This document shows positions 43,699 through 54,982 of a stretch of DNA of 64,000 bases, one piece after another. The position numbers and the translations under genes are program-made. The stretch comes from Pantoea vagans (GTDB lineage: Bacteria; Pseudomonadota; Gammaproteobacteria; Enterobacterales; Enterobacteriaceae). The stretch is from the NCBI RefSeq assembly GCF_004792415.1, contig NZ_CP038853.1, positions 248,001 to 312,000 on the forward strand, read 5' to 3'. The first letter of the stretch is position 1. Every line of letters begins with the position of its first letter. The notes below the pieces were generated by a model, which saw only the letters and a list, made by a program, of their open reading frames with translations, was not told where the DNA came from and did no database searches.

Positions 43699-44610
43699 AT
43701 GCACCTTACTTTTCTTGGCACCGGCGGCGGTGCTCCCAGCCTGCAACGTAACGTGACCTCCATTGCTTTTACCCGCGCGCTGAGTAGTGAAACCTGGCTG
43801 TTCGACTGCGGGGAGGGCACGCAGTTACAGTTTATGCGCTCCAGCCTGAAACCGGGCAAGCTGGATAAGATTTTTATCACCCATCTGCATGGCGATCATA
43901 TCTTCGGCCTGCCGGGCTTACTCACCAGCCGGTCGATGGCCGGACTGACCTCACCCATGACGGTTTATGGCCCCAGAGGATTAAAAACCTTTGTTGAGAC
44001 GGCGCTATCGATCAGCGGTTCCTACACCGATTATCCGCTGAACATTGTTGAGATTGAGGCGGGCTGGACGCTGGATGACGGTGAGTTTCGTATCAGTGCC
44101 TGGCCGCTGAGCCATCCGGTGGAATGTTTTGGCTATCGCATTGAACAGCATGACAAACCCGGCCTGCTGGATGCCGAGCGGCTGAAAGCCGAAGGCGTGC
44201 CTCGCGGCCCGTGGTTTCAGCAGCTGAAGCAGGGGGAATGTGTGACGCTGGAAGATGGGCGGGTAATAAACGGCGCTGACTACCTTGGCCCGGCGACACC
44301 CGGCAAAAAGCTGGCCATCTTTGGCGATACGGCTCCCACGGAGGTTGCGCTGCAGCTGGCGGCAGATGTTGACCTGATGGTGCATGAAACCACGCTGGAG
44401 GCGGCGATGGTGGAGAAAGCCAACGGGCGCGGCCACTCCACAACTCTGCAGGCGGCGGAGGTGGCAAAGCGCGCCGGGGCAAAGCGGATGATCGCTACCC
44501 ATTTCAGCTCCCGCTATCTGGCAAAGGACATGAGCCGCCTGCTGGCGGAGTGCCAGACCATTTTCCCCCGCACCGAGCTGGCCTCGGACCTGGCGGTGTT
44601 TACGGTTTAG
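43699..44610 (+). CDS. rbn: Ribonuclease BN/Z (ElaC)
   Basis: A 303-residue metallo-beta-lactamase-fold nuclease acting on tRNA 3' ends. [10 protein letters not shown] at the N-terminus, the zinc motif [13 protein letters not shown], later HETTLEAAM and [14 protein letters not shown] precedes the start. It sits between gor and rlmJ here, a different place from E. coli. Its stop overlaps that of the convergent CPBP gene by 4 bp. Confidence 0.95.
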   Translation: MHLTFLGTGGGAPSLQRNVTSIAFTRALSSETWLFDCGEGTQLQFMRSSLKPGKLDKIFITHLHGDHIFGLPGLLTSRSMAGLTSPMTVYGPRGLKTFVETALSISGSYTDYPLNIVEIEAGWTLDDGEFRISAWPLSHPVECFGYRIEQHDKPGLLDAERLKAEGVPRGPWFQQLKQGECVTLEDGRVINGADYLGPATPGKKLAIFGDTAPTEVALQLAADVDLMVHETTLEAAMVEKANGRGHSTTLQAAEVAKRAGAKRMIATHFSSRYLAKDMSRLLAECQTIFPRTELASDLAVFTV

Positions 44611-45425
44611 TGATGCAGTGCCGGATAAGTAAACAGCAGCAGATGGGTGAGGTTAAGCGCGAAGTGCAGGGCGGTCGCCAGCCATAAGCGGCCGCTCCAG
44701 TGCCACGCCAGAGCGTAAAGCAGCCCGGCCAGCGTCGCGAAAACTACCAGCAGTACGCCGCCGGTTGCATGCGCCAGCCCGAACAGCAGCGTGCTAATCA
44801 GCAGCGCGGGCATCCCACCCAGCTTCTCTCTCAGCCGCTGTTGCAGATAGCCCCGGAACAGCGCCTCTTCGGCCAGCGAGACAAAGAACAGATTCGCCAG
44901 CATAAACGCGGGCAGCCAGGGCGGAAAGTGAGGCTCAACGGCCAGACCACCCAGCAGCACGGCACTACCCAGCAGCAGCGGCACTGCTGCGATTAACGCC
45001 AGCGCAGCGATCCACGGATATCGTGGTGGACAGGCCCGGGCGCGGAACAGCGTCGGCAGGCAGGCCAGCAGCACAAAGGGGATGAGCGCTTTATCGAAGT
45101 TGAAGGAGAAACTGAACGGCAGGCTCTGTGCGCCCACCTTTACCTCATCGACGACGAGAGGATTGTGAAAGCCGGGAAAGAGATGGAGGAACAATCCCAG
45201 CGAAATCAGCACCAGCAGCGCTTCGCTCAGGATGTGCTGCCGCGAACGGATTGGGTCAAAGCGGCGCAGCGCGACCAGTGCCGCGATCACGGCCAGCAGC
45301 GGCAGCACTGGCCATGTCAGGACGTCATAATAAAACCCCAGCAGCGCGGCGAGCGCTAACAGCATCAGCGCCAGCCGCCGGGCGGGTTGCAGCGCGCCGA
45401 GCGCGCCTGCCAGCAGAATCCACAT
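44607..45425 (-). CDS. CPBP-family intramembrane metalloprotease-like protein
   Basis: A 272-residue protein with about eight hydrophobic segments. The CAAX/Abi motifs are present: [19 protein letters not shown] (Glu-Glu and Arg), FGLAHATGG (His) and [10 protein letters not shown] (His). It could process or protect membrane peptides. It begins 6 bp after the rlmJ stop on the same strand and is probably co-transcribed with it. The ribosome site is poor. Confidence 0.85.
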   Translation of the reverse strand: MWILLAGALGALQPARRLALMLLALAALLGFYYDVLTWPVLPLLAVIAALVALRRFDPIRSRQHILSEALLVLISLGLFLHLFPGFHNPLVVDEVKVGAQSLPFSFSFNFDKALIPFVLLACLPTLFRARACPPRYPWIAALALIAAVPLLLGSAVLLGGLAVEPHFPPWLPAFMLANLFFVSLAEEALFRGYLQQRLREKLGGMPALLISTLLFGLAHATGGVLLVVFATLAGLLYALAWHWSGRLWLATALHFALNLTHLLLFTYPALHH

Positions 45426-45431
45426 AATCGG

Positions 45432-46274
45432 TTATTCAGGAACGATCTGATTCACCACGAAGTGACCGGTACCGGCCGGAACCAGTTTTTTGTGCAGCCA
45501 CGGCAGCAGGGTATTCATCTGATCGGCCAGCTTCCACGGCGGGTTAATCACGATCATGCCGGAGGCGGTCATGCCGCGCTGATCGCTGTCCGGACGGGCA
45601 GCCAGTTCGATCTGCAGGATATTGCGGATGCCGGTCGCTTCCAGGTCGCGCAGCATGTGTTTGATCTGCTGACGTAACACCACCGGATACCACAGCGCAA
45701 AGACGCCGGTGCCAAAACGTTTATGGCCTTCCTGAATGCCTTTCACCACTGCCTGGTAGTCGCTTTTCATCTCATAAGGTGGGTCGATCAGCACCAGACC
45801 ACGACGCGACGGCGGTGGCAGCTTCGATTTCAACTGCTGATAACCGTCGGCACGGTCAACGCGTGCGCGGTTATCTTTACTGAATTCGTTGCGCAGCAGC
45901 GGGTAGTCGCTGGAGTGCAGCTCGGTGAGTTGCAGCCGGTCATCTTCACGCAGCAGATGACGGGCAATCAGCGGTGAACCCGGATAGTAGCGCAGAGAAG
46001 GGCCACGATTCAGCGCACCGATCGCGTCAAAATAGGGTTGCAGCAGTTCCGGTGCATCGGGCTGTTGCCAGATACGCGAGATGCCTTCCAGATATTCACC
46101 GGTACGCTCGGCGTGCTCGCCGCTCAGCTGGTAGCGGCCTGCGCCTGCATGGGTATCCAGATAGAAAAACGGTTTCTCTTTCTCTTTCAGCGCCGTGATG
46201 ATCAGGCTCAGAACGGTGTGCTTCAGCACGTCGGCATGGTTGCCCGCATGGAAGCTATGGCGATAACTCAGCAT
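45432..46274 (-). CDS. rlmJ: 23S rRNA m6A2030 methyltransferase RlmJ
   Basis: A 280-residue SAM-dependent enzyme modifying 23S rRNA A2030. N-terminal LSYRHSFHAGNHADVLKHT, catalytic LIDPPYEMKSDY (DPPY motif), C-terminal INPPWKLADQMN; these match E. coli YhiR. AGGATAAACA precedes the start. Upstream gene of the CPBP pair. Confidence 0.96.
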   Translation of the reverse strand: MLSYRHSFHAGNHADVLKHTVLSLIITALKEKEKPFFYLDTHAGAGRYQLSGEHAERTGEYLEGISRIWQQPDAPELLQPYFDAIGALNRGPSLRYYPGSPLIARHLLREDDRLQLTELHSSDYPLLRNEFSKDNRARVDRADGYQQLKSKLPPPSRRGLVLIDPPYEMKSDYQAVVKGIQEGHKRFGTGVFALWYPVVLRQQIKHMLRDLEATGIRNILQIELAARPDSDQRGMTASGMIVINPPWKLADQMNTLLPWLHKKLVPAGTGHFVVNQIVPE

Positions 46275-46680
46275 TGTTTATCCTGTTGAATGTATAAGGT
46301 TTTAATTGATGGAAAATCAATTTATACCAATTATTACCTCACGTATTACCCACAGAACGACGCACAGCAACCGACGCAGGAAAAGCATGAGAATCGGCGA
46401 TTATATCAGGGATGGACTGGCGATGGGCCAGAAGCGTGATAACAAATCGGGATGACAGGGCGCGGCATCCTGTTGCAGGCATGCAGGTACGGAAAGCTGC
46501 CCGACGCGCCCACCGTAATCACAGTCATAGTTTAAAAGCAGCGGGCTTTCGGGTAGCCATTCGCGCGTTTCTTCCCCACCTCATCCTGCCCCCCATTGAT
46601 TTTCACTACACTAAGCCGCATGTTACTTAGATTGCGTTGCGCGACCCGCTGCGCCCCATACATCGATAAAGGACTGCGCT
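46275..46680. other. Gene-free divergent region between rlmJ and prlC
   Basis: 406 bp with both promoters presumably inside. The rlmJ side is AT-rich. I could not identify a convincing heat-shock (sigma32) promoter for prlC, nor any gene. Confidence 0.4.
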
Positions 46681-48723
46681 ATGACCAATCCGCTACTGAC
46701 ATCTTTTACGCTTCCCCCTTTTTCTGCCATCCAGCCTGAACATGTTGTTCCTGCCGTGACGGAAGTGCTGAGCCAATGCCGCGCAGAAGTCGAAAAAGTG
46801 GTGGCGCAGGGTGCGCCGTACACCTGGGATAACCTGGTTCAGCCGCTGGCGGAAACCGACGATCGCCTGAGCCGTATTTTCTCTCCGGTCAGCCATCTTA
46901 ATTCGGTAAAAAACAGCCCGGAGCTGCGCGAAGCCTATGAGCAGACGCTGCCGCTGCTCTCTGAATACAGCACCTGGGTCGGTCAGCATGAAGGCCTCTA
47001 TCAGGCGTATCGCAACCTGAAAGAGGGCGATCAGTACGCGGCTCTGGATCTGGCGCAGAAGAAAGCGGTCGATAACGCCCTGCGTGATTTCGAACTCTCT
47101 GGTATCGGTCTGCCAAAAGATAAACAGCAGCGCTATGGCGAAATCGCCGCGCGCCTCTCTGAGCTGGGTTCGGCTTACAGCAACAACGTGCTTGATGCCA
47201 CCATGGGCTGGAGCAAGCTAATCACCGATGAAAGCGAACTGGCCGGTATGCCGGAAAGCGCGCTGGCGGCGGCGAAAGCCCTGGCTGAAGCCAAAGAGCA
47301 GGAAGGCTGGCTGCTGACGCTGGATATCCCAAGCTATCTGCCGGTCATGACTTACTGCGACAACGCGGCGCTGCGCGAAGAGATGTATCGCGCCTATGCG
47401 ACGCGTGCCTCCGATCAGGGTCCGAACGCCGGTAAATGGGACAATGGTCCTATCATGGCGGAAGAGCTGGCGCTGCGTCACGAGCTGGCACAGCTGCTGG
47501 GCTTCGACTCCTACGCGGATAAATCGCTGGCGACCAAAATGGCGCAAAGCCCGTCTCAGGTGATCGACTTCCTGAATGACCTGGCTGAACGCGCCCGTCC
47601 GCAGGGTGAAAAAGAGCTGGAGCAGCTGCGCGCCTTTGCGCAGAAAGAGCATGGCGTTGAGCAGCTGAATCCATGGGATCTCACCTATTACGGCGAAAAG
47701 CAGAAGCAGCATCTCTACACCATCAGCGATGAGCAGCTGCGTCCTTACTTCCCGGAAGAGCGCGCGGTCGCCGGTCTGTTCGAAGTGGTGAAACGCATTT
47801 ACGGTATCACTGCGAAGCAGCGTACCGACGTTGAGGTTTATCATCCTGACGTGAAGTTCTTCGATCTGTTCGATGAAACCGGTGAACTGCGCGGCAGCTT
47901 CTATCTCGACCTCTACGCCCGCGAGCACAAACGTGGCGGTGCGTGGATGGATGACTGCGTCGGCCAGATGCGTAAAGCCGATGGCAGCCTGCAGAAGCCC
48001 GTTGCTTACCTGACCTGTAACTTTAACCGTCCGGTGAAAGGCAAACCTGCGCTGTTCACCCATGACGAAGTGATTACCCTGTTCCATGAGTTTGGTCACG
48101 GCCTGCACCACATGCTGACCCGCATCGAAGCGCCTGGCGTTTCCGGTATCAGCGGTGTGCCATGGGATGCGGTCGAACTGCCAAGCCAGTTCATGGAAAA
48201 CTGGTGCTGGGAGCCGGATGCGCTGGCCTTTATCTCCGGTCACTTTGAGACCGGCGAACCGCTGCCGAAAGAACTGCTGGATAAAATGCTGGCGGCGAAA
48301 AACTATCAGGCCGCGCTGTTTATCCTGCGTCAGCTGGAGTTCGGCCTGTTCGATTTCCGTCTGCACACCGAGTTTAATCCGGAGAAAGGCGCACAGATTC
48401 TGGAAACCCTGCGCGAAGTGAAAAGCCGCGTGGCGGTCGTTCCGAGCCCGGAGTGGGGCCGTTTCCCGCACGCCTTCAGCCACATCTTTGCCGGTGGCTA
48501 TGCAGCAGGTTACTACAGCTATCTGTGGGCGGATGTGCTGGCGGCGGATGCGTACTCCCGCTTCGAGGAAGAGGGCATCTTTAACCGTGAAACCGGTCAG
48601 TCGTTCCTGGATAACATCCTGACGCGTGGCGGTTCTGAAGAGCCGATGGAGCTGTTCAAACGCTTCCGTGGCCGTGAGCCGCAGCTCGATGCGATGCTGG
48701 AACATTACGGCATTCAGGGATAA
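46681..48723 (+). CDS. prlC: Oligopeptidase A
   Basis: A 680-residue cytosolic zinc metallopeptidase (M3) degrading signal peptides and other oligopeptides. The zinc motif HEFGHGLHH starts at His469, the position known in E. coli. N-terminal [26 protein letters not shown] is the family start (split here by the 680-residue match). AAGGA precedes the ATG. It is followed by rsmJ 8 bp away, as in E. coli. Confidence 0.97.
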   Translation: MTNPLLTSFTLPPFSAIQPEHVVPAVTEVLSQCRAEVEKVVAQGAPYTWDNLVQPLAETDDRLSRIFSPVSHLNSVKNSPELREAYEQTLPLLSEYSTWVGQHEGLYQAYRNLKEGDQYAALDLAQKKAVDNALRDFELSGIGLPKDKQQRYGEIAARLSELGSAYSNNVLDATMGWSKLITDESELAGMPESALAAAKALAEAKEQEGWLLTLDIPSYLPVMTYCDNAALREEMYRAYATRASDQGPNAGKWDNGPIMAEELALRHELAQLLGFDSYADKSLATKMAQSPSQVIDFLNDLAERARPQGEKELEQLRAFAQKEHGVEQLNPWDLTYYGEKQKQHLYTISDEQLRPYFPEERAVAGLFEVVKRIYGITAKQRTDVEVYHPDVKFFDLFDETGELRGSFYLDLYAREHKRGGAWMDDCVGQMRKADGSLQKPVAYLTCNFNRPVKGKPALFTHDEVITLFHEFGHGLHHMLTRIEAPGVSGISGVPWDAVELPSQFMENWCWEPDALAFISGHFETGEPLPKELLDKMLAAKNYQAALFILRQLEFGLFDFRLHTEFNPEKGAQILETLREVKSRVAVVPSPEWGRFPHAFSHIFAGGYAAGYYSYLWADVLAADAYSRFEEEGIFNRETGQSFLDNILTRGGSEEPMELFKRFRGREPQLDAMLEHYGIQG

Positions 48724-48731
48724 GTCGGTTC

Positions 48732-49478
48732 GTGAAAATCTGTTTGCTCGATGAATCAGGCGCCGGAGACGGCGCCTTATCACGTTTAGCGCAGCGCTGG
48801 CAGCTGGAGCACGACGAAGATGCGCTGCTGGCACTGGTGCAAACGCCGATGCACCTTGAGCTGCGCAAGCGTGATGAGCCAAAGCTGGGCGGTATCTTTG
48901 TTGATTTCGTCACTGGCGCGATGGCGCATCGCCGTCGCTTTGGTGGTGGACGCGGTGAAGCTGTCGCCAAAGCGGTGGGTATCAAAGGCGGTTATCTGCC
49001 GGATGTGGTTGATGCGACGGCCGGACTGGGACGTGATGCGTTTGTGCTGGCGGCGCTCGGCTGCCGGGTGCGGATGCTGGAACGCCATCCTGTCGTGGCT
49101 GCGCTGCTGGAAGATGGCCTGCAGCGTGGTTATCAGGATGCGGAAATTGGTCCCTGGCTGCGCGACCGCCTGACGCTGATTCATGCAGCCAGTGCGCAGG
49201 CGCTGGGCGAGATTACGCCGCAGCCGGATGTGGTCTATCTCGATCCGATGTATCCCCATCGCCAGAAAAGTGCGCTGGTGAAAAAGGAGATGCGGGTCTT
49301 TCAGTCACTGGTAGGGCCGGATGAAGATGCCGATGCGCTACTGGAACCGGCCCGGCGGCTGGCGAAGAAACGGATTGTGGTGAAGCGGCCAGACTATGCG
49401 CCGCCGCTGGCGGGTGTTTTGACGCAGGCGGCGGTCGTAACCAAAAGCCATCGCTTTGATATTTATCCTCCGCTTTAA
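48732..49478 (+). CDS. rsmJ: 16S rRNA m2G1516 methyltransferase RsmJ
   Basis: A 248-residue SAM-dependent methyltransferase. SAM site [19 protein letters not shown] and catalytic [17 protein letters not shown]. It starts at a GTG 8 bp after prlC, so the two form an operon. A terminator shared with uspA follows. Confidence 0.95.
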   Translation: MKICLLDESGAGDGALSRLAQRWQLEHDEDALLALVQTPMHLELRKRDEPKLGGIFVDFVTGAMAHRRRFGGGRGEAVAKAVGIKGGYLPDVVDATAGLGRDAFVLAALGCRVRMLERHPVVAALLEDGLQRGYQDAEIGPWLRDRLTLIHAASAQALGEITPQPDVVYLDPMYPHRQKSALVKKEMRVFQSLVGPDEDADALLEPARRLAKKRIVVKRPDYAPPLAGVLTQAAVVTKSHRFDIYPPL

Positions 49479-49496
49479 CTGCTTTAAACGCATAAA

Positions 49497-49519
49497 AAAG
49501 CCGGCTCCGTGCCGGCTTT
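49497..49519. terminator. Bidirectional terminator between rsmJ and uspA
   Basis: AAAGCCGGC / GCCGGCTTT with a 5-base loop, A run on the left and T-rich bases on the right. Confidence 0.88.
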
Positions 49520-49538
49520 ATTCATTTAAGCGGCTGAA

Positions 49539-49976
49539 TTACGCCTCGTCTTCATCGCGCAGCGGCACAATCAGCATGTCGATGTGCACGGTGTTGATCA
49601 GCTGGCGGGCTGAAGACATCAGCTTGCTCCAGAAATCCTGATGATGACCGCACACCACCAGGTCAACGTCATATTTTTTGATCGCATCAACCAGCACCTG
49701 GCCGAGGTCGCCACTGCCGCTCAGCGTCTCACTGATCGGATAGCCCGCGGCATCTGATAATCCTTTCAGCGCCGCATGCGTCTCTTCAGAGATGCGCTTC
49801 TGCATATCCCCTAAATTGACATCAATCAGGCCGGTGTAGAGGTCGGAGTAATTCACATCAACGTGAATCAGGGAAATTCTGGCATCGTACGGGCGAGCCA
49901 GTGAGACGGCCTTATCCACCAGTAACTGACTTTCGGGAGAAAGGTCTACTGCAATCAGGATGTGTTTATAAGCCAT
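49539..49976 (-). CDS. uspA: Universal stress protein A
   Basis: A 145-residue cytosolic USP-domain protein induced by growth arrest and stress. [17 protein letters not shown] at the N-terminus, [20 protein letters not shown] and [18 protein letters not shown] match E. coli UspA, which does not bind ATP. It is divergent from uspB with a long intergenic region. A TATACT -10 on the minus strand (50119-50124 read in reverse) is a candidate promoter element. Confidence 0.96.
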   Translation of the reverse strand: MAYKHILIAVDLSPESQLLVDKAVSLARPYDARISLIHVDVNYSDLYTGLIDVNLGDMQKRISEETHAALKGLSDAAGYPISETLSGSGDLGQVLVDAIKKYDVDLVVCGHHQDFWSKLMSSARQLINTVHIDMLIVPLRDEDEA

Positions 49977-50391
49977 GATAAAACTCCTTTCACGAGATTA
50001 AGGATGGCATCCGGTGTTCCTGCCGCGTCACAGCTTAGCGAAATCCTTTGCGCGAGCGGGCGATGAGCGCCACCAAAGTGTCTACCTGCGTTGCAGGTGA
50101 TGATGTTGTTATGTTCTGAGTATAGCCTTCTCTCACTGCAAATGCTGCCGTTGCCGCCTGGCTTATGAATAAGATCAAGGCTATGCCAGATTTACTCGCG
50201 CTGAACGAAAATCATCGTTGGAAAAAATGTAAAGAATTCTCCTACACTGAAAAAAGGCGGTCCGGTTCGCAGCCGCTCAGGGGGTCGAAAATTTTCGCAG
50301 TCCGGTGATTCAGTGGCTGGTTTTTTCTGCAGGCGGATACAGTGTCTGACGCTGGGTCTGTTACTGCGATGCCAGTCGGGAGGGGGAGAAT
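49977..50391. promoter_or_regulatory. uspA-uspB divergent regulatory region
   Basis: 415 bp without a gene. For uspA there is a -10 candidate at 50119-50124 (minus strand). For uspB the sequence CCTACACTGA at 50241-50250 resembles a sigmaS-type extended -10 (CTACACT), which would leave a leader of about 140 bases. Confidence 0.45.
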
Positions 50392-50727
50392 ATGATCAAC
50401 ACTATTGCGCTTTTTTGGGCTCTTTGTGTGGTGTGTATCGTGAATATGGCGCGCTATTTTTCATCGCTGCGTGCACTGCTGGCGGTATTACGGGGCTGTG
50501 ATCCGCTGCTGTATCAGTATGTCGATGGGGCGGGATTCTTCACCTCTCACGGTCAGCCGAGCAAGCAGGTGCGGCTGGTCACCTATATCTGGGCAAAGCG
50601 CTATCTTGATCATCATGACGATGAGTTTATCCGGCGCTGCGAGCGGGTGCGGGGGCAGTTTCTTCTGACCAGTGCACTGTGCGGACTGGTAGTGATAAGT
50701 CTGGTGGCGCTGGCGATCTGGCATTAA
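50392..50727 (+). CDS. uspB: Universal stress protein B
   Basis: A 111-residue inner-membrane protein with helices at the two ends (about 3-20 and 88-108). It matches E. coli UspB nearly throughout ([23 protein letters not shown]-like [24 protein letters not shown]). In E. coli it is sigmaS-controlled and gives ethanol tolerance. GGGGGAG precedes the start. Confidence 0.95.
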   Translation: MINTIALFWALCVVCIVNMARYFSSLRALLAVLRGCDPLLYQYVDGAGFFTSHGQPSKQVRLVTYIWAKRYLDHHDDEFIRRCERVRGQFLLTSALCGLVVISLVALAIWH

Positions 50728-50753
50728 AAAAGGGCGACTTACGTCGCCCTTTT
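50728..50753. terminator. Bidirectional terminator between uspB and pitA
   Basis: AAAAGGGCGAC / GTCGCCCTTTT perfect 11-bp stem with a 4-base loop. Confidence 0.92.
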
Positions 50754-50764
50754 GTCTGCTGGCA

Positions 50765-52267
50765 TCACACCAGTTTTAAGGCAATCCAGTAGAGCGAACC
50801 TGACAGCAGAATACAGACCGGCAGGGTGAAGATCCACGCCATGGCGATGTTCTTGATGGTCCGGCTCTGCAGTCCGCCCCCGTCAACCAGCATCGTACCG
50901 GCTACCGATGAAGAGAGGATATGCGTAGTGGAGACGGGCATGCCGGTATAGCTGGCGACGCCAATCGACACCGCGGCGGTCACCTGCGCTGACATGCCCT
51001 GTGCATAGGTCATGCCTTTTTTACCAATCTTCTCACCAATGGTGGTGGCAACACGACGCCAGCCAATCATGGTGCCGATGCCCAGCGCCAGCGCCACGGC
51101 CACAATAATCCAGATCGGCGCATACTCGATAGTGCCAAGCAGGTCGCTTTTCAGCTTATTGAGGAAGCGTTTGTCATCGGGCGAGGTCTCTTCCAGACGG
51201 GCCGCTTTATCGGCGGTGTCTGAGATACATAGCAGCAGACGACGCATCTGACCGCGCTGATCAACCGTCAGCTGGTCATAGCTCTGCAGATTATTCAGCA
51301 ACACCTGAGCACGCTGAACTGCCTGCAGTGCGCGCGCGCTGTCACAGTGAAACTCCTGCGGGCTGGTCGCTGGCACTTCTTCCGGCGTAGGCAGCTTAGG
51401 CGGTGCCATCTGGATGATGTGCGTCAGCGAGGCATTATGCTGCTGGTAATACTGCTCCAGGTGATTAACTGCATCGCGGGTACGCGTAATGTCATAACCG
51501 GAGGCATTCATATTCACCACGAAACCGGCCGGTGCCACGCCAATCAGGACCAGCATGATCAGGCCAATGCCTTTCTGACCGTCATTCGCGCCGTGCGAAT
51601 AGCTCACGCCAATTGCCGAAACAATCAGGGCGATACGGGTCCAGAATGGCGGCTTTTTCTTGCCGTCGATCTTCTCGCGGTCAGCAGGCGTCATATGAAT
51701 ACGCGCACGCTTTTTGGTATTGCTCCAGTAGCGACGCAGAATGAAGATCAAGCCGCCCGCCATCACCAGGCCGACAATCGGCGACAGGATCAGAGAAAGG
51801 AAGATGTTCAGGACTTTCGGGATGTTGAGTGCATCAACTACCGAGGTTCCGGTCATCAGGGCGTTGGTCAGACCGATACCGATAATGGCGCCGATCAGGG
51901 TATGGGAGCTGGAGGCCGGCAGACCGAGATACCAGGTGCCGAGGTTCCAGATAATCGCCGCCAGCAGCATAGAAAACACCATGGCGAGACCGTGAGCCGA
52001 TCCAACATTTAACAACAGATCGGTGGGAAGCATATGAACAATAGCGTAAGCGACACTCAATCCACCGAGCAGCACGCCAAGGAAGTTGAATACACCCGCC
52101 ATCACCACAGCAAGCTGGGCACGCATGGCACGCGTATAGATGACCGTCGCAACTGCGTTGGCCGTGTCGTGGAAACCGTTGATCGCTTCGTAAAACAATA
52201 CAAACAGCAGGGCAAGAACCAATAACAGGCTAGTACTGAGGTCTAGACCAGCAAACAGATGTAGCAT
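50765..52267 (-). CDS. pitA: Low-affinity inorganic phosphate transporter PitA
   Basis: A 500-residue inner-membrane symporter moving metal-phosphate complexes with H+. Both PiT signatures are present: [21 protein letters not shown] and [16 protein letters not shown], plus [18 protein letters not shown] central soluble loop of about 100 residues (with [15 protein letters not shown]) varies from E. coli. I start at [10 protein letters not shown], which aligns with E. coli PitA; the frame is open nine codons further. Confidence 0.95.
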   Translation of the reverse strand: MLHLFAGLDLSTSLLLVLALLFVLFYEAINGFHDTANAVATVIYTRAMRAQLAVVMAGVFNFLGVLLGGLSVAYAIVHMLPTDLLLNVGSAHGLAMVFSMLLAAIIWNLGTWYLGLPASSSHTLIGAIIGIGLTNALMTGTSVVDALNIPKVLNIFLSLILSPIVGLVMAGGLIFILRRYWSNTKKRARIHMTPADREKIDGKKKPPFWTRIALIVSAIGVSYSHGANDGQKGIGLIMLVLIGVAPAGFVVNMNASGYDITRTRDAVNHLEQYYQQHNASLTHIIQMAPPKLPTPEEVPATSPQEFHCDSARALQAVQRAQVLLNNLQSYDQLTVDQRGQMRRLLLCISDTADKAARLEETSPDDKRFLNKLKSDLLGTIEYAPIWIIVAVALALGIGTMIGWRRVATTIGEKIGKKGMTYAQGMSAQVTAAVSIGVASYTGMPVSTTHILSSSVAGTMLVDGGGLQSRTIKNIAMAWIFTLPVCILLSGSLYWIALKLV

Positions 52268-52510
52268 AAACGTTACGCCATTTTTGGAGGACATGAACGC
52301 GGCGCATTATCCGCGACAACGTGCTGTATGGGAAAGGAAAATATAGCGTTAATTTGACCTTTCGTCGTAAGGCTGAAGAGTAACTCAGCTAAAAAGGGTT
52401 AGATATTAAGCAGATACAATATGACACATTTACGGCAATTTTTTGACGCTGGCGTCTCAGTGAGCAGATCACTACAATCTGCGCCTTTCCAGTTAAGTGA
52501 GTGAACCGCA

Positions 52511-53695
52511 GTGGAACAGTTTGACGTTATCATCATTGGTGCCGGCGCCGCCGGGCTGTTCTGTGCCGCCCAGGCCGGACAGCGGGGTCGCCGCGTGTTA
52601 CTGCTGGATAACGGCAAAAAGCCGGGACGCAAGATTCTGATGTCGGGCGGTGGCCGCTGCAACTTCACCAATCTCTATACCGAACCGGCGGCCTATCTGT
52701 CGCACAATCCCCACTTCTGTAAATCGGCGCTGGCGCGTTATACCCAGTGGGATTTTATCGATCTGGTCAATCGTCACGGGATTGCCTGGCATGAGAAAAC
52801 GCTGGGCCAGCTCTTCTGTGATGACTCGGCTCAGCAGATTGTCGATCTGCTGCTGGCCGAATGTGACAAGGGCAATGTCACCCTGCGGCTGCGCAGTGAA
52901 GTGCTCAGCGTGGCGCGCGATGAAAGCGGCTATACCCTGCAACTCAACGGCAGTACGGTTCAGGCGGAGAAGCTGGTCATCGCCAGCGGCGGCCTGTCGA
53001 TGCCAGGTCTGGGGGCTTCGCCATTTGGCTATAAAATTGCGGAGCAGTTCGGCCTGAGCGTCTTTCCGACGCGGGCGGCGCTGGTGCCTTTTACTCTGCA
53101 CAAGCCGCTGCTGGAGCAGCTGCAGACGCTGTCAGGCGTTGCGCTGGAGACCACGATTGATGCGCAGGATGGCACCCGCTTCAAAGAGGCGATGCTCTTC
53201 ACCCATCGCGGCCTGTCCGGTCCGGCGGTATTGCAGATTTCCAGCTACTGGCAGCCGGGTGAATTCGTCACTATCGATCTGTCGCCCGCCACACCGCTTG
53301 AGGCGTTTCTGACGGCACAGCGTGCAGCACATCCGAATCTCAGCCTGAAAAACAGCCTGGCGAAAATTCTGCCGAAGCGTCTGGTGGAAGTCCTGCAGGC
53401 GCTGAAGGTGGTGCCGGACATCACGCTGAAGCAGCTCAACAGCAAACAGCAAACGGAGCTGGCGCAGACGCTGCACGCCTGGCGCATCCAGCCAAACGGC
53501 ACAGAGGGCTATCGTACGGCAGAAGTAACGCTGGGCGGCGTGGATACGACGCAGCTCTCCTCGAAAACTATGGAGGCGCGTGCGGTGCCGGGGCTTTACT
53601 TTATTGGCGAAGTGGCCGATGTCACCGGCTGGCTGGGCGGCTATAACTTCCAATGGGCGTGGAGTTCTGCCTGGGCCTGTGCCCAGGCGTTGTAA
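52511..53695 (+). CDS. yhiN: FAD-dependent oxidoreductase YhiN (HI0933 family)
   Basis: A 394-residue flavoprotein. Dinucleotide-binding IIIGAGAAGLFCAAQAGQRG at the N-terminus, then PGRKILMSGGGRCNFTN, and the C-terminal VPGLYFIGEVADVTGWLGGYN. These are the marks of the HI0933/BaiN-like family, whose substrate in enterobacteria is not established. GTG start with a weak ribosome site. Adjacent to pitA as in E. coli. Confidence 0.92.
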   Translation: MEQFDVIIIGAGAAGLFCAAQAGQRGRRVLLLDNGKKPGRKILMSGGGRCNFTNLYTEPAAYLSHNPHFCKSALARYTQWDFIDLVNRHGIAWHEKTLGQLFCDDSAQQIVDLLLAECDKGNVTLRLRSEVLSVARDESGYTLQLNGSTVQAEKLVIASGGLSMPGLGASPFGYKIAEQFGLSVFPTRAALVPFTLHKPLLEQLQTLSGVALETTIDAQDGTRFKEAMLFTHRGLSGPAVLQISSYWQPGEFVTIDLSPATPLEAFLTAQRAAHPNLSLKNSLAKILPKRLVEVLQALKVVPDITLKQLNSKQQTELAQTLHAWRIQPNGTEGYRTAEVTLGGVDTTQLSSKTMEARAVPGLYFIGEVADVTGWLGGYNFQWAWSSAWACAQAL

Positions 53696-53702
53696 CGCGC
53701 GT

Positions 53703-54689
53703 TTACCAGCGCTGATGGACGTGAGGCGCGATCTTCTCCTGATAGATCTGCTTCAGCGCCGCCATCGTCTCCTCAGAGAGCGCATCGACGTCGCTGGCGC
53801 GGGCATTGGCTTCAGCCTGTTCACGGTTTTTCGCGCCAGGGATTACCACGCTGACATCTTCGTTCATCAGGATCCAGCGCAGCGCAAACATCGCCATGGT
53901 GGTATCACCCGTCACGAAGCGGCGAATCTCCTCAACTGCTTCCAGCGCCACCTCATACGGCACGCCAGAGAAGGTCTCGCCCTTATCGAACGCTTCGCCA
54001 TTGCGGTTAAAGGTGCGATGGTCGTCAGCGGCAAACACGCTGTCGGCATTCATTTTACCGGTCAGCAGACCTGAAGCCAGCGGCACACGGGCGATGATCG
54101 CCACATCACGGCGTTTCGCCTCACTCAGCAGCAGTTCTGCCGGACGCTGGCGGAAAATGTTGTAGATCAGCTGAATCGACGAGACGTTGGGAAATTCCAG
54201 CGCCTTCAGCCCTTCCTCGACTTTCTCAACAGAAACACCGTAGTGACGGATTTTTCCGGCGGCCACCATCTCATCCATCACCGCGAAGACGTCCGGGTTG
54301 TAGTAGACCTCGGTCGGCGGGCAGTGCAGCTGTACCAGATCCAGCGTTTCGGTCTGCAGATTTTCACGTGAGCGATCGATAAAGGCGTTGAGATTTTCGG
54401 CGTTGTAGCCCTCAGCCACGTGCGGTGAAAGCCGACGCCCCAGCTTGGTGGCGACAAACGGGCGTTCCCCGCCGTGCTGGTTCAGCACCTCTGCGATAAT
54501 CTTTTCTGAGCGGCCATCGCCATAGACATCGGCGGTATCAATAAAGGTGATGCCCGCATCCAGCGCGGCGTTCAGCGCGGCTTTGGCATCCTCCATGCTC
54601 ACTTCTCCCCAGGTTCCGCCAATGGCCCATGCGCCAAAGCCAATTTCAGAGACGCGCTGACCGGTACGGCCCAGTGTTCGTAATTTCAT
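53703..54689 (-). CDS. Aldo/keto reductase
   Basis: A 328-residue NADPH-dependent TIM-barrel reductase of the AKR11/IolS-like group. The catalytic tetrad is visible: Asp51 and Tyr56 in FIDTADVYG, Lys82 in FVATKLG and His in VQLHCPP. The cofactor site is in the C-terminal VVIPGAKNREQAEANA. GAGGAAGG precedes the start. Convergent to yhiN at 7 bp. Substrate unknown. Confidence 0.92.
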   Translation of the reverse strand: MKLRTLGRTGQRVSEIGFGAWAIGGTWGEVSMEDAKAALNAALDAGITFIDTADVYGDGRSEKIIAEVLNQHGGERPFVATKLGRRLSPHVAEGYNAENLNAFIDRSRENLQTETLDLVQLHCPPTEVYYNPDVFAVMDEMVAAGKIRHYGVSVEKVEEGLKALEFPNVSSIQLIYNIFRQRPAELLLSEAKRRDVAIIARVPLASGLLTGKMNADSVFAADDHRTFNRNGEAFDKGETFSGVPYEVALEAVEEIRRFVTGDTTMAMFALRWILMNEDVSVVIPGAKNREQAEANARASDVDALSEETMAALKQIYQEKIAPHVHQRW

Positions 54690-54982
54690 GCAAACCTTCC
54701 TCGATGCGTTTCAGACAGGGTGACAGAAAAGGGCTAACCATTGAGCTTAGCGCTTTCCGGCGGTGAGGCGATCCGGCGTTGTTGCATACCAGACCGGTAT
54801 AAACAGGAGGCTTTTTGCGGCAGGCTGCTGGTTACGTTGAAGATTTCTGCAAAAAACAGGCCGGATCGTGTGGATACCGCTTCGCTAATTAATTGATTTT
54901 AAGAAATTTCACCTGAAATTAAACAGGCGAGAGTGTGGATTCGGTCACATACTTCAATTTTCAGGCCAACAAGTGGATCGCT

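Noticed and set aside
46560..46640. Heat-shock (sigma32) promoter for prlC
   Set aside because: A CCCCAT-like -10 exists but no CTTGAA-like -35 at a suitable distance.
47218..48882. Long open frame (554 codons) on the minus strand opposite prlC
   Set aside because: It is a shadow of the high-GC codon usage of prlC; no ribosome site and the composition is His/Gln/Arg-rich in the usual antisense way.
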